From Myxococcus terminator_A (lineage in GTDB: Bacteria; Myxococcota; Myxococcia; Myxococcales; Myxococcaceae), in NCBI GenBank assembly GCA_049194865.1, contig JBLZWL010000004.1, positions 26,829 through 90,828 on the forward strand: a DNA stretch of 64,000 bases, written 5' to 3'. Numbering within the stretch: the stretch's first letter is position 1; each line of letters starts with the position of its first letter. Of the stretch, positions 27,031-35,226 are shown one piece after another. The position numbers were made by a program, and so were the translations under genes. The notes beneath the pieces were generated by a model. It was not told the origin of the DNA and searched no databases. It saw only the letters and a list, made by a program, of their open reading frames with translations.

Positions 27031-29631
27031 ATGGCCATCCGCTACGCGCTTCCCAACGGGCTCACCGTCGTCTTCGACGAAAACCACGCCGCCAAGGTCG
27101 CGGCATTCCAGGTCTGGGTCAAGGTCGGCAGCGCCGACGAGCGCCCCGACCAGGCGGGCCTGGCCCACCTGCACGAGCACATGCTGTTCAAGGGCACCGA
27201 GCGACGCGGCCCCGGCGAAATCGCCCGGGACGTGGAGGCCCACGGCGGCGAAATCAACGCTTGGACGTCGTACGACCAGACGGTCTACCACATCGTCATC
27301 GCCAGCCAGTTCGCCCGGACGGGCCTGGACATCCTCGGGGACGCGGTGCGCCGCTCCGCCTTCGACGCCGAGGAGCTGGCGCGCGAAATCGAGGTGGTGT
27401 GCGAGGAGATCAAGCGCAGCCAGGACACGCCCTCCCGGCGCGCGTCGAGGGACTTGTTCTCCACCGTGTACCAGACGCATCCGTACCGGCTGCCCGTGCT
27501 GGGCACGGCGGAGAGCGTTCGGAGCTTCACGCGGGAGAAGGTGCTGGAGTTCTACCACCGCTACTACACGCCCCAGAACCTGGTGCTCTCCGTCTCGGGA
27601 GACCTGAGCGAGGCGGAGCTGCGCGAGTGGGTGGAGGAGATTTTCGGAGGGGACTGGGGCCGTCCCTACGCGGGCGCGGCGAAGCGTCCCGTGGAGCCCA
27701 CGACCAGCGGCCGCCGCGTGCTGCTGCGCCCGGACGAGGTGAAGGAGGCCTGGCTGCACATGGCCTTCCCCATCCCCCAGGCCTCACACCCGGACACGCC
27801 CGCCATGGACGTGCTGGCGATGATTGTCGGCCAGGGTGACGCCTCCCGCCTGACGCGCGAGGTGAAGCGCAAGCACAACCTGGTCAACGACATCCACGCG
27901 TTCTCCTACACGCCCCAGGACCCGGGCCTGTTCTCCATGTCGATGACGCTGCAGCCGGGAAATCTGGAGAAGGCGCTGGAGGAGGCCTCGAAGGCACTGG
28001 CCACGCTGCGCGTGACGCCGGTGTCGGCGGACGAGCTGTCCACGACGAAGGCGCTGCTGGAGGCGGAGGCCGTCTATCAGCGCGAGACGGTGCAGGGCAT
28101 CGCTCGGAAGATGGGCTTCTACCAGTCCGGCATGGGCAGCCTGGAGGCGGAGGCGCGCTACTACGAGGGCATCCGCTCGCTCACGCCGGAGCAGCTGCGC
28201 GCGGCGGCGGAGAGGTATCTGCGCTTCGACCGCGCCACCGTCACCGGGCTGTTGCCGCACGGCACGAACTTCACGGAGGAGCAGGTCCACGCGGTGCTGG
28301 ACCGGGTGGAGCGCGGGCCCGTCGCCGCGCCTCCGGAGCGCAAGGCGAGCAAGGTCTCCGTGGGTGAGCCTTCGCTGCGGCTGGGCGCCAAGACGAAGGG
28401 CCCCAGCGAAATCATCACGGAGAAGCTGCCCTCGGGCGCGACCATCATGGTGCGCGTGGAGCCCGCGGTGCCGCTGTTCGCCATGCGCGCGGCCTTCATG
28501 GGCGGCCTGCGCTACGAGACGTCCGCCGACAACGGCCTCACCACGCTCCTGGCGCGCAGCCTCACGCGAGGCACGCCGACTCGGGACGCGGAGGAGATTT
28601 CGCAGCTCGTCGACATCTACGCGGGAAGCATGGGGGGAATGAGTGGACGCAACTCGGTGAACCTGCGGGGCGAGTTCCTCTCGCGTCACTTCGAGTCCGC
28701 CTTCCGCCTGTTCGCTGACACGCTGTCCAACCCCTCGTTCCCCGAGGTGGAGGTGGCCCGGGAGCGCGCACTGATGCTCCAGGACATCCTCACGCGGGAG
28801 GACAAGCCGTCCGGCCTCGCGTTCGACCTGTTCAACCGGACGCTGTACCGGACGCATCCGTACCGGATGCCGACGCTCGGGGAGAAGGAGTCCGTGGAGG
28901 CGCTGGGGCCCGAGGCGCTGCTCGCCTACCACGCGCGCTACATGGACCCGTCTCAGCTGACGCTCACGGTGGTGGGCGACGTGAAGGTGGACGAGGTGCT
29001 CGCGCTGGCGCGGGAGTACTTCGGCGCCTCGCGAGGCAAGGCCGCCGCCGCGCCGAAGGTCACCGCCGAGGCTCCGCTGGAGGGGGCGCGTCAGGAGAAG
29101 CGCGTGCTGGCCAAGGCGCAGTCGCATCTGGTGATGGGCTTCCGGGGGCTGCGCATCAATGACCCGGAGCGCCACGCGCTGGAGGCGCTGTCCGGCGTGT
29201 TGTCGGGGCAAGGCGGCAGGCTCTTCGTGGAGCTGCGCGACAAGCGCTCCATGGCGTACAGCGTGAGCAGCTTCGGCGTGGAGGGCATCGAGCCGGGCTA
29301 CTTCGCGGTGTACATGGGCACGAGTCCGGAGAAGGTGGACGCGGCGCTGGAGGGGATTCGCGCGGAGCTGAAGCGCATCCGCGACGAGCCCATCCCCGAG
29401 GCGGAGCTGGCGAGGGCGAAGCAGAACCTCATCGGCACGCACGAAATCGCGCTCCAGCGCAACGGCGCGCGCGCGGGGATGATGGCCATGGACACCCTCT
29501 ACGGGCTGAACCTGGACAACTTCCTGCACTACGCGAAGCACATCGACGCGGTGACGTCGGAGCAGGTCGTCGAGGTGGCGCGCCAGGTCATCGACTTCGA
29601 CAAGAGCGTGCTCACCGTCGTCGGCCCGTGA
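27031..29631 (+). CDS. M16-family zinc metallopeptidase (two-domain)
   Basis: An 866-residue protein with two M16 halves on one chain. The N-terminal half has the inverted zinc motif HLHEH (His46, Glu49, His50) and the downstream acid in EIEVVCEEIKRSQDTPS. The C-terminal half (ATIMVRVEPAVPLFAMRAAFMGG, RYETSADNGLTTLLARSLTRG) has no HxxEH and is the inactive half expected for pitrilysin-like clamshell enzymes. No signal peptide is seen. The start at 27031 agrees with homologues, which begin MxxRYxLxNGL; a GTG at 26965 would add 22 residues. It is monocistronic, with a terminator directly after it. Confidence 0.9.
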   Translation: MAIRYALPNGLTVVFDENHAAKVAAFQVWVKVGSADERPDQAGLAHLHEHMLFKGTERRGPGEIARDVEAHGGEINAWTSYDQTVYHIVIASQFARTGLDILGDAVRRSAFDAEELAREIEVVCEEIKRSQDTPSRRASRDLFSTVYQTHPYRLPVLGTAESVRSFTREKVLEFYHRYYTPQNLVLSVSGDLSEAELREWVEEIFGGDWGRPYAGAAKRPVEPTTSGRRVLLRPDEVKEAWLHMAFPIPQASHPDTPAMDVLAMIVGQGDASRLTREVKRKHNLVNDIHAFSYTPQDPGLFSMSMTLQPGNLEKALEEASKALATLRVTPVSADELSTTKALLEAEAVYQRETVQGIARKMGFYQSGMGSLEAEARYYEGIRSLTPEQLRAAAERYLRFDRATVTGLLPHGTNFTEEQVHAVLDRVERGPVAAPPERKASKVSVGEPSLRLGAKTKGPSEIITEKLPSGATIMVRVEPAVPLFAMRAAFMGGLRYETSADNGLTTLLARSLTRGTPTRDAEEISQLVDIYAGSMGGMSGRNSVNLRGEFLSRHFESAFRLFADTLSNPSFPEVEVARERALMLQDILTREDKPSGLAFDLFNRTLYRTHPYRMPTLGEKESVEALGPEALLAYHARYMDPSQLTLTVVGDVKVDEVLALAREYFGASRGKAAAAPKVTAEAPLEGARQEKRVLAKAQSHLVMGFRGLRINDPERHALEALSGVLSGQGGRLFVELRDKRSMAYSVSSFGVEGIEPGYFAVYMGTSPEKVDAALEGIRAELKRIRDEPIPEAELARAKQNLIGTHEIALQRNGARAGMMAMDTLYGLNLDNFLHYAKHIDAVTSEQVVEVARQVIDFDKSVLTVVGP

Positions 29632-29644
29632 TGTGAGAGGGATT

Positions 29645-29680
29645 GGCGAGCGCCGGTAGGAAGGCGCTCGCCGTTCTTCT
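29645..29680 (+). terminator. Intrinsic-type terminator after the M16 peptidase gene
   Basis: A perfect 10-bp stem (GGCGAGCGCC / GGCGCTCGCC) with an 8-nt loop lies 13 bases after the stop and is followed by GTTCTTCT, a partial T-run. It closes the peptidase transcription unit before the effector cassette. Confidence 0.75.
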
Positions 29681-29738
29681 GAATCCGGCGGTCGATGACG
29701 GCACAGGGAAGGCTTCACGGAAAGATGCAAGTCGCCTG

Positions 29739-29768
29739 CACTCACTTAGAGTGGATATTTTTCCACTC
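29739..29768 (+). promoter_or_regulatory. Overlapping alternative hairpins upstream of the effector cassette
   Basis: CACTC at 29739-29743, GAGTGGA at 29749-29755 and TCCACTC at 29762-29768 can pair in two mutually exclusive ways: arm 1 with arm 2 (5 bp) or arm 2 with arm 3 (7 bp, loop TATTTT). The TATTTTT run is exceptional for this genome and probably lies in the cassette promoter. It could be an operator or an attenuator-like leader. Confidence 0.45.
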
Positions 29769-29791
29769 AGGATGGCGTAGTCTTTGGGGTG

Positions 29792-31155
29792 ATGGACACC
29801 CTGGCCAAACCCATCTTTGCCTTGGAGCGGCGTCCCGAGGATGTCCTGTGGGATGTCGTCGAGCGGCATCTGGAAGAGGCTGCCTTCCTGTGGGAGCAAT
29901 GGGCGCGGCACCACTTCACGGCGGACTTCACGTTGGCGGAGCTGGGAGAGCGCCTGGAGGCGCGATTGCTGGCGCATCTCCAGGGGCTGGCGGTGGGCGG
30001 CGCGCCGGTAGCCGAGCGAATGCTGTTGCCGTTGCTCGAGCTCGAAGAAGACGCCGTGGAGGAGGAGCCCTTGCGTGTCAGCGCAGGGGCACGAGCACTT
30101 CTGGATGGTTGGAATGAGCCCGCGGCCCATGCGGTATTCGACGCCTTCGCAGGTGCTGGCCCGGTCCTGAGAAGTGCTCTCCAGCGAGCCCTGGAGCTCA
30201 GCGAGCGGCAGGACGTCGCCAGACGGCTGGGGCCCCACCTCGTGGAGGGCAGGCCGGAGGTCCAGTCCGCCGTGCTGGAGGTCCTCGCCTTTCGTGAAGA
30301 GGCGCCCCAGGTCGCGCTGGATGCCTTCCTGCTTGGAGAGGACCCCATGTCGCGCTGGCGGCCCTGCGCCTCCTCGAAGCCCTTCCTCAGCTCCCCATCG
30401 GGGCCGACGTGTTGCGCAAGCTATTCGCGCACCCGGCACTTCGCGATTCGGCCATCGCGGTAGGACTCCTGCGCGGGCATCGAGAGGCCTGGACCCTGTG
30501 TTCGCAGGCCGTCACCGCGCGCGAGCCGTGTGAGCGCTCGCTGTACGTCTGGACCTCACTCCTGGGAAGGCGTCAGGACCTTCGACGGTTGGTCGAGCAC
30601 CTCGAGGCTCCTCGACTGAGAGGAGAGGTGCTCTGGGCGCTGGGATTCAGCGGGCGCGTGGAGGCGGCTGACGCGTGTGCGGAGTTGCTCGGGGACAAGC
30701 TCCACGGGCGCGTTGCAGCGGAGGCATTCTGCGCCATCACCGGGCTGGTGCTGGAGGAGACCTTCGTCCAGGAACCTCCCGATGATGAACCGGAGGAGGA
30801 TGACCTCGACGCGGACCTCTCGCTCTCTTTCGAGGCGAGCCTGCCGGTGCCCGCTCCCGAGGCCATCCGCGAGTGGTGGCGGACGCAGCGGAGTCGCTTC
30901 GACGTGCAGGCCCGCTATCTGGGGGGCAAGCCCTGGAGCGGCGAGGTCCTCATGGCGGCGCTCGAAACAGTCCCCATGCGGCGCCGACACGGGCTCGCAA
31001 GGCAACTCTCGCTCGAGAGCCGTGGAGCCTTCCGGCTGAACACCCTCGCGAGTACACGCCGACAACGACGACAGCTCACGCACCTCCAGGCCTTGCTCGC
31101 GTCACCAGGGCGCGCCGCCGACTCCTGGAAGCCCTGGAGGGGCCATGATGATTGA
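29792..31155 (+). pseudogene. TIGR02270-like HEAT-type protein, split by a one-base frameshift
   Basis: Two frames together encode one protein of about 450 residues that resembles the TIGR02270 family of unknown function found beside DUF2169/DUF4150 genes. The first part (MDTLAKPIFALERRPEDVLWDVVERHLEEA to ALDAFLLGEDP) runs in one frame to about 30346. The sense then continues in the next frame as HVALAALRLLEALPQL, LRKLFAHPALRDSAIAVGLLRGHREAW and onward to the stop at 31155. The break is at a run of four C (30343-30346); one more C would restore GED-P-HVALAALRLLEALP. This is either a sequencing error or a true inactivation. Both parts keep alpha-helical HEAT-like repeats. The end overlaps the DUF2169 gene by 11 bases. 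Confidence 0.7.
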
Positions 31156-32218
31156 CAACCTGCTGGCGCCGCTCCAGGCGGGGCTGGCTGTCTCCACGGA
31201 CAAGCACGGCCACGAGCACGTCGTCGCCGTCGCCAAGGGAACCTTCGACGTCGGGCCCGATGGAATCTGTACGCCCGCCGCGGAGCAGAAACCGCTCGTC
31301 AAGGCCGACCTCTTTCATGGGGAGCCAGGACTCAGCAGCGAGCGATGGGAGTCGGACTTCGCGCTGCGAAAGCCCCGCACGGATGTCCTCGTGCTGGGCC
31401 ACGCCTGGGCCCCCGGGGGCAAGCCCGCGGAGTCGCTGCTGGTGGGACTGAAGCTCGGCTCCGTGCGCAAGGTCCTCCAGGTCTTCGGAGACAGGGTCTG
31501 GGAGCGCGGGTGGACAGGAGGGCTGCGCCCGTCGAGCCCTCAACCCTTCCTCAAGGTGCCATTGACCTACGAGCGCGCTTTCGGGGGCGCGGATCGCACC
31601 CACTCGGATGCTCGGCGGCATGTGTACGAGGAGGCGAACCTCGTGGGCGTCGGCCTCCACGCCCGGGGCCACGAGGGCATTCGTGACACGCCACTGCCCA
31701 ATCTGGAGGACCCGGAGCAGCTCATCTCGCGTCCCACGGACCGGCCTCGCCCGATAGGGCTCGGCTTTATCGGACGCAATTGGATGCCCAGGCGCACCTA
31801 TGCGGGCACGTATGACCAGGCGTGGCGCGACTCACGATTCCCCTTCCTCCCGCTCGACTTCGACGACCGCTACTTTCAGGGCGCCGCGGAGAACCAGACC
31901 TGTGCACACCTCGAAGGAGGTGAGCAGGTGCTCCTCACCGGGGCGACTCCCGAGGGCCGTTGGCGGTTCACGCTCCCTGTCCGCTCCGTTCCCGTCACGC
32001 TGCACTATCGTGCGGGCCCACGCTCCTTCCCGGGACTGCTCGACACCGTCGTGCTCCTTCCCGATGAGAAGCGCTGCGTCCTGGTTTGGAGGGCCACCGC
32101 CCGGCTGGAAGCCAAGCCCACCCATCTTCGAGAGGTCCAGGTGGGTACGACGCCCGGGCGTGAGCGCGCGGCACAAACGGGCAAGCGCTACATCCGCTGG
32201 GGCCAGGGGGCGGCATGA
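31145..32218 (+). CDS. DUF2169 protein, T6SS effector-associated adaptor
   Basis: A 357-residue DUF2169 protein. GGAGG lies just upstream of tandem ATG codons at 31145/31148. Family features include an N-terminal VVAVAKGTFDV strand pair, KPRTDVLVLGHAWAPGG, VPLTYERAFGG and the C-terminal GFIGRNWMPRRTYAGTYD with LDFDDRYFQGAAENQ, which is the hallmark of the family. DUF2169 genes sit next to PAAR or VgrG-linked effector genes of type VI secretion systems and are thought to help load effectors; that role here is inferred. Its stop overlaps the next ATG (ATGA). Confidence 0.85.
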   Translation: MMIDNLLAPLQAGLAVSTDKHGHEHVVAVAKGTFDVGPDGICTPAAEQKPLVKADLFHGEPGLSSERWESDFALRKPRTDVLVLGHAWAPGGKPAESLLVGLKLGSVRKVLQVFGDRVWERGWTGGLRPSSPQPFLKVPLTYERAFGGADRTHSDARRHVYEEANLVGVGLHARGHEGIRDTPLPNLEDPEQLISRPTDRPRPIGLGFIGRNWMPRRTYAGTYDQAWRDSRFPFLPLDFDDRYFQGAAENQTCAHLEGGEQVLLTGATPEGRWRFTLPVRSVPVTLHYRAGPRSFPGLLDTVVLLPDEKRCVLVWRATARLEAKPTHLREVQVGTTPGRERAAQTGKRYIRWGQGAA

Positions 32219-33285
32219 GCGCGTTGGGGTTCGGGGCTCCAGGAGCGAAGCTGCTGGTCCAGGGGGTGGGCATGGTGTGCTCCGTCGGCATGGACGCCGC
32301 ATCGGCCAGCGCCGCGGTACGGGCTCGCATCCGCCGCTTCGAGGAGCTCCCCTTCCACGACACCCACCATCGTCCCATCGTCGGCGCCCAGGTTCCCGAA
32401 GCAACCCGCTCGGTCCATGGCTTCCGTCGATGCGTGCCTCTGTTGGTGCGCGCGCTGGAGGAATGCAGGGCGCGTCACGAGGGCTGGGTAGGGGCCGTGA
32501 AGAAGCCCGTGCCCTTGCTGCTCGCGCTCGCGGGTCCTGAGCGAGACGACCTTCCCGAGGACCTGGGCGCCCGGGTCCTGAATGAGGTCCAGGCACAAAG
32601 CGCGGCGCCGCTCGGCCCCGGGTCACGTGCCTTTCGGATGGGAGCCGCCGGCATCTTCCACGCACTGGAGACCGCGGGAGGGATGTTGGCGCGCCACGAG
32701 TGCGATGCGTGCCTTGTCGCCGCGGCGGACTCCCTGGTGACCCACAAGGCGCTTCACTGGCTTGAGGCCCAGGACCGATTGAAGACGGAGACAAACTCCG
32801 ATGGCGTGATTCCTTCCGAGGCCGCCGCCGCGCTCTGGGTGACACGAGCGAGGCCGCGGACGCCCTCCCTGCTGGACATCCTGGGTATGGGGCACGCAGA
32901 GGAGCCGTCGTTCGGGAAACAGGACGTCGCGAATCTGGCGGAGGGACTGGCCCTCGCGCTGCGCCGAGCCTTGGATGATTCGAGACTCCCGCTGGGCGAC
33001 GTGGACTTTCGCGTGGGAGATGTCGCCGGCGAGAGGACGGCTTTCATGGAAGCCTCCACGGCCTTTGCCCGACTCCTTCGCGAGCCGAGACCCTCCTTTC
33101 CGCTCTGGCTTCCGGCGGAAGTCCTGGGGGACGTGGGGGCGGCGCTCCCCGCGTGCATGTTGGTTCTCACGGCCGTGGGCATGGCGCAGGGGGACGCGCC
33201 GGGCCGCACAGCCCTCTTGTTCGCGTCGTCACGAGGTTCCGAGCGAGCCGCGTGTGTGGTGGCCACACCCAGAAGGAGCGGATGA
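32215..33285 (+). CDS. Thiolase-fold (beta-ketoacyl synthase-like) protein lacking the catalytic Cys
   Basis: A 356-residue protein with a ketosynthase-like fold: CLVAAADSLVTHKALHWLEAQDRLK corresponds to the KAS strand and helix following the nucleophile (AGGTDSxxxxxxxxxF-like). By eye, the nucleophile position falls on Ala144 in FRMGAAGIFHALETAGG, where KAS enzymes have Cys. The first catalytic His region also appears absent (FRVGDVAGERTAFME in place of NxHGTST). It is therefore probably non-catalytic and may act as a structural partner. It is coupled on both sides (ATGA with DUF2169; TGATG with the toxin gene). Similar genes are known to lie between DUF2169 and PAAR-like genes in myxobacteria; their function is not established. 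Confidence 0.75.
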   Translation: MSALGFGAPGAKLLVQGVGMVCSVGMDAASASAAVRARIRRFEELPFHDTHHRPIVGAQVPEATRSVHGFRRCVPLLVRALEECRARHEGWVGAVKKPVPLLLALAGPERDDLPEDLGARVLNEVQAQSAAPLGPGSRAFRMGAAGIFHALETAGGMLARHECDACLVAAADSLVTHKALHWLEAQDRLKTETNSDGVIPSEAAAALWVTRARPRTPSLLDILGMGHAEEPSFGKQDVANLAEGLALALRRALDDSRLPLGDVDFRVGDVAGERTAFMEASTAFARLLREPRPSFPLWLPAEVLGDVGAALPACMLVLTAVGMAQGDAPGRTALLFASSRGSERAACVVATPRRSG

Positions 33286-34268
33286 TGGGAAACAATACCT
33301 ATGCGAATGGCCGCTCCATCTCCTGCAAGACGGGCTCGGGACAGGTGACGGCCGCGTTTCCGGACGTCTGCCTTTCTCCGCCGGGGCCGCCCGCGGGGCC
33401 TCTTCCCCTGCCCTACCCTCTCTTCTCCTCATCGTCGGACATGACGGGCGGGAGCAAGACCGTGCTCATTGGCGGCAAGGAGGCGATGCTCCGCGACAAG
33501 TCCTACTTCAAGAAATGCACAGGGGATGAGGCGGCCACGAAGTCCTTTGGACAGGGCGTCGTCAGCCACCAACTCTCCGGCAAGGTGTACTTCGCGTCCT
33601 GGTCCATGGACGTGCAGTTCGAAGGCGAGAACGTTGTCCGTCACCTGGACATGACGACCTCGAATCACGCGAGCACACCTGGCAACGAATCCGTTCCCAC
33701 GCCCGAGCTGGAGTCCATGGCGCCGCCAGACCCCGGCAAGTGCGCCAAGGTCCTGGCCCGCTATCCGGTGGAGTCCTATGGGGAGCAGAAGAAGAAGATG
33801 AAGGGGCCACATGCGGGCTCTCAGTCCCACCATGTCGTCCAGAACGCCCACTTCCAGGAAGGGCGTGGTTCGGGCAGCCCCACGACGGTTGCCGGAGGGT
33901 GCCCGAACTACACGGAGAATGCCGGGCCGTGCATTCCGCTCGCCGATGGGTCCGACATCACCACTGAGCATGGGCGGGTTTCCCGGATGCAGAAGGACCG
34001 AGCCCGCTTCTATCGGCGGCGCTACAAGGCCACCGGAAAGAATGTCACCTACCCGGAGGCTCGCAAGGATTGTCAGGACCAGCTCTGCTCACCGCCTCCT
34101 GGCCCCGGACTGACGAAGGAGGAAGCCGAGTGCATCCTCATCGAGGTCGACAGGAAACTCATTGAGCTCTGCGGAGGGACTGGCAATCTGGAGCTGCGTC
34201 CCCCTGGACTGCGAAAGAAGTGGTCTTCAACGCCATCCACGGGGGCGAACGAGGGTGCGACTTTCTAG
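33285..34268 (+). CDS. PAAR-like (DUF4150) effector with C-terminal SHH-type HNH nuclease toxin domain
   Basis: A 327-residue protein from the second of two adjacent ATGs (33285), six bases after AGGAG. Residues 1-125 are a DUF4150 PAAR-like domain: MGNNTYANGRSISCKTGSG, a Pro-rich PLPYPLFSSSSDMTGGSKTVLIGGKEAML segment (PLPYP, GGSKTV), and SYFKKCTGDEAATKSFGQGVVS. After a linker, residues 175-265 hold a Tox-SHH-like HNH/Endo VII domain: SQSHHVVQNAHFQ with the SHH signature (181-183), NYTENAGPCIPL, TEHGRVSRMQKDRARFYRR. It is expected to cap the VgrG spike and deliver a DNase. The toxin family call rests on motif resemblance. Confidence 0.8.
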   Translation: MGNNTYANGRSISCKTGSGQVTAAFPDVCLSPPGPPAGPLPLPYPLFSSSSDMTGGSKTVLIGGKEAMLRDKSYFKKCTGDEAATKSFGQGVVSHQLSGKVYFASWSMDVQFEGENVVRHLDMTTSNHASTPGNESVPTPELESMAPPDPGKCAKVLARYPVESYGEQKKKMKGPHAGSQSHHVVQNAHFQEGRGSGSPTTVAGGCPNYTENAGPCIPLADGSDITTEHGRVSRMQKDRARFYRRRYKATGKNVTYPEARKDCQDQLCSPPPGPGLTKEEAECILIEVDRKLIELCGGTGNLELRPPGLRKKWSSTPSTGANEGATF

Positions 34269-34304
34269 TCACGCCGGACTTGAATGGTTTTCTGGAGGGA
34301 TTGA

Positions 34305-35171
34305 ATGAGCACCGCGCCGGACCATCATACGAGCTTCATCAGCATCGTCGGGACGAACCTCCGTGACCTGCAGACGCTGGCGAACCTGTCGCCACCCGTG
34401 GACGACCCCGAGTCCATTGTCACGGTCATCGTATCGATGGTCCATGAGGGTAACATCACGTGGACGAAGCTCCTGGAGGTCGAAGCCTGGGTGACAGACC
34501 TGGCGCGGTCTTCCTCGGGGCGATTGTATGCGGTCGATATGGAGGGGCTGCTTCACTTCACGGATTCGAAGGGGGGTTGGAAGCGCCGGGACCTCGGCTG
34601 TCCGGATGGACTGGTGTCGCTCTGGGTGGCGTCGGATGACCTGCTGTTCGCCGCCGGGGACCACGGGGAGCGCGTGCGGGTCTCCGGGAAGCAGGTGGAC
34701 GTCGTCCGGGACGAACAGGAGCGTCGGCTGAACGCCGTGCATGGCTGCTCAGTGGATGAGGCCTACATGGTCGGAGATAAGGGCGCGCTCTTCCGATACC
34801 AGGGTCAGGTCTGGTCGGAGCTGGAGTCTCCGACCAACTACACTTTGCTCACGGTCCTCTGTCGTTCGCCCAAGGAGGTTTACATCGCCGGGGCGCGCGG
34901 CGTGTTGTTCAGGGGAGACGGCGATACCTGGGAGCAGATCCATGCGCCCGCGGTGAACATCACCAGCCTCGCCTGGTATCAGGACACCTTGTACGCCGCA
35001 GCGGGCAAGGACGGCGTCTTCCGTCTCGGCCCCCGGGGCCTTGAGAAGATCAAGGACGTCACGCTCTATCGGCTGAGAGCGATTGGAGACCATCTCTTTG
35101 GCCTCGGAGGGCGGCTCGTCGGCCGGTTCGATGGCAAGGGGTGGTGGGGTGGGCAGGTGAGCAGCCTCTGA
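34305..35171 (+). CDS. Beta-propeller-like protein, candidate immunity protein of the SHH effector
   Basis: A 288-residue protein with a good ribosome site (GGAGGGATTGA before the ATG), 36 bases after the effector gene. It shows five to six repeated blade-like units: GRLYAVDMEGLLHFTDSKGGW, LLFAAGDHGERVRV, AYMVGDKGALFRYQGQVWSELESP, VYIAGARGVLFRGDGDTWEQIHAP and LYAAAGKDGVFRLGPRGLEKI (each quoted piece is a separate repeat). This pattern matches YCF48/Kelch-like propellers. No signal peptide is present, so it is cytoplasmic. Its position makes it the natural immunity protein, an inference from gene order only. Confidence 0.72.
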   Translation: MSTAPDHHTSFISIVGTNLRDLQTLANLSPPVDDPESIVTVIVSMVHEGNITWTKLLEVEAWVTDLARSSSGRLYAVDMEGLLHFTDSKGGWKRRDLGCPDGLVSLWVASDDLLFAAGDHGERVRVSGKQVDVVRDEQERRLNAVHGCSVDEAYMVGDKGALFRYQGQVWSELESPTNYTLLTVLCRSPKEVYIAGARGVLFRGDGDTWEQIHAPAVNITSLAWYQDTLYAAAGKDGVFRLGPRGLEKIKDVTLYRLRAIGDHLFGLGGRLVGRFDGKGWWGGQVSSL

Positions 35172-35226
35172 GCTGGGTGCAACGATTACCGGTCTGGAGC
35201 CCTGACTCGACTTTCGCACTGTCGCG

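Noticed and set aside
27784..29745. Minus-strand open frame of 653 codons opposite the M16 peptidase
   Set aside because: The M16 motif and length make the plus strand the coding one; the antisense protein has no plausible composition.
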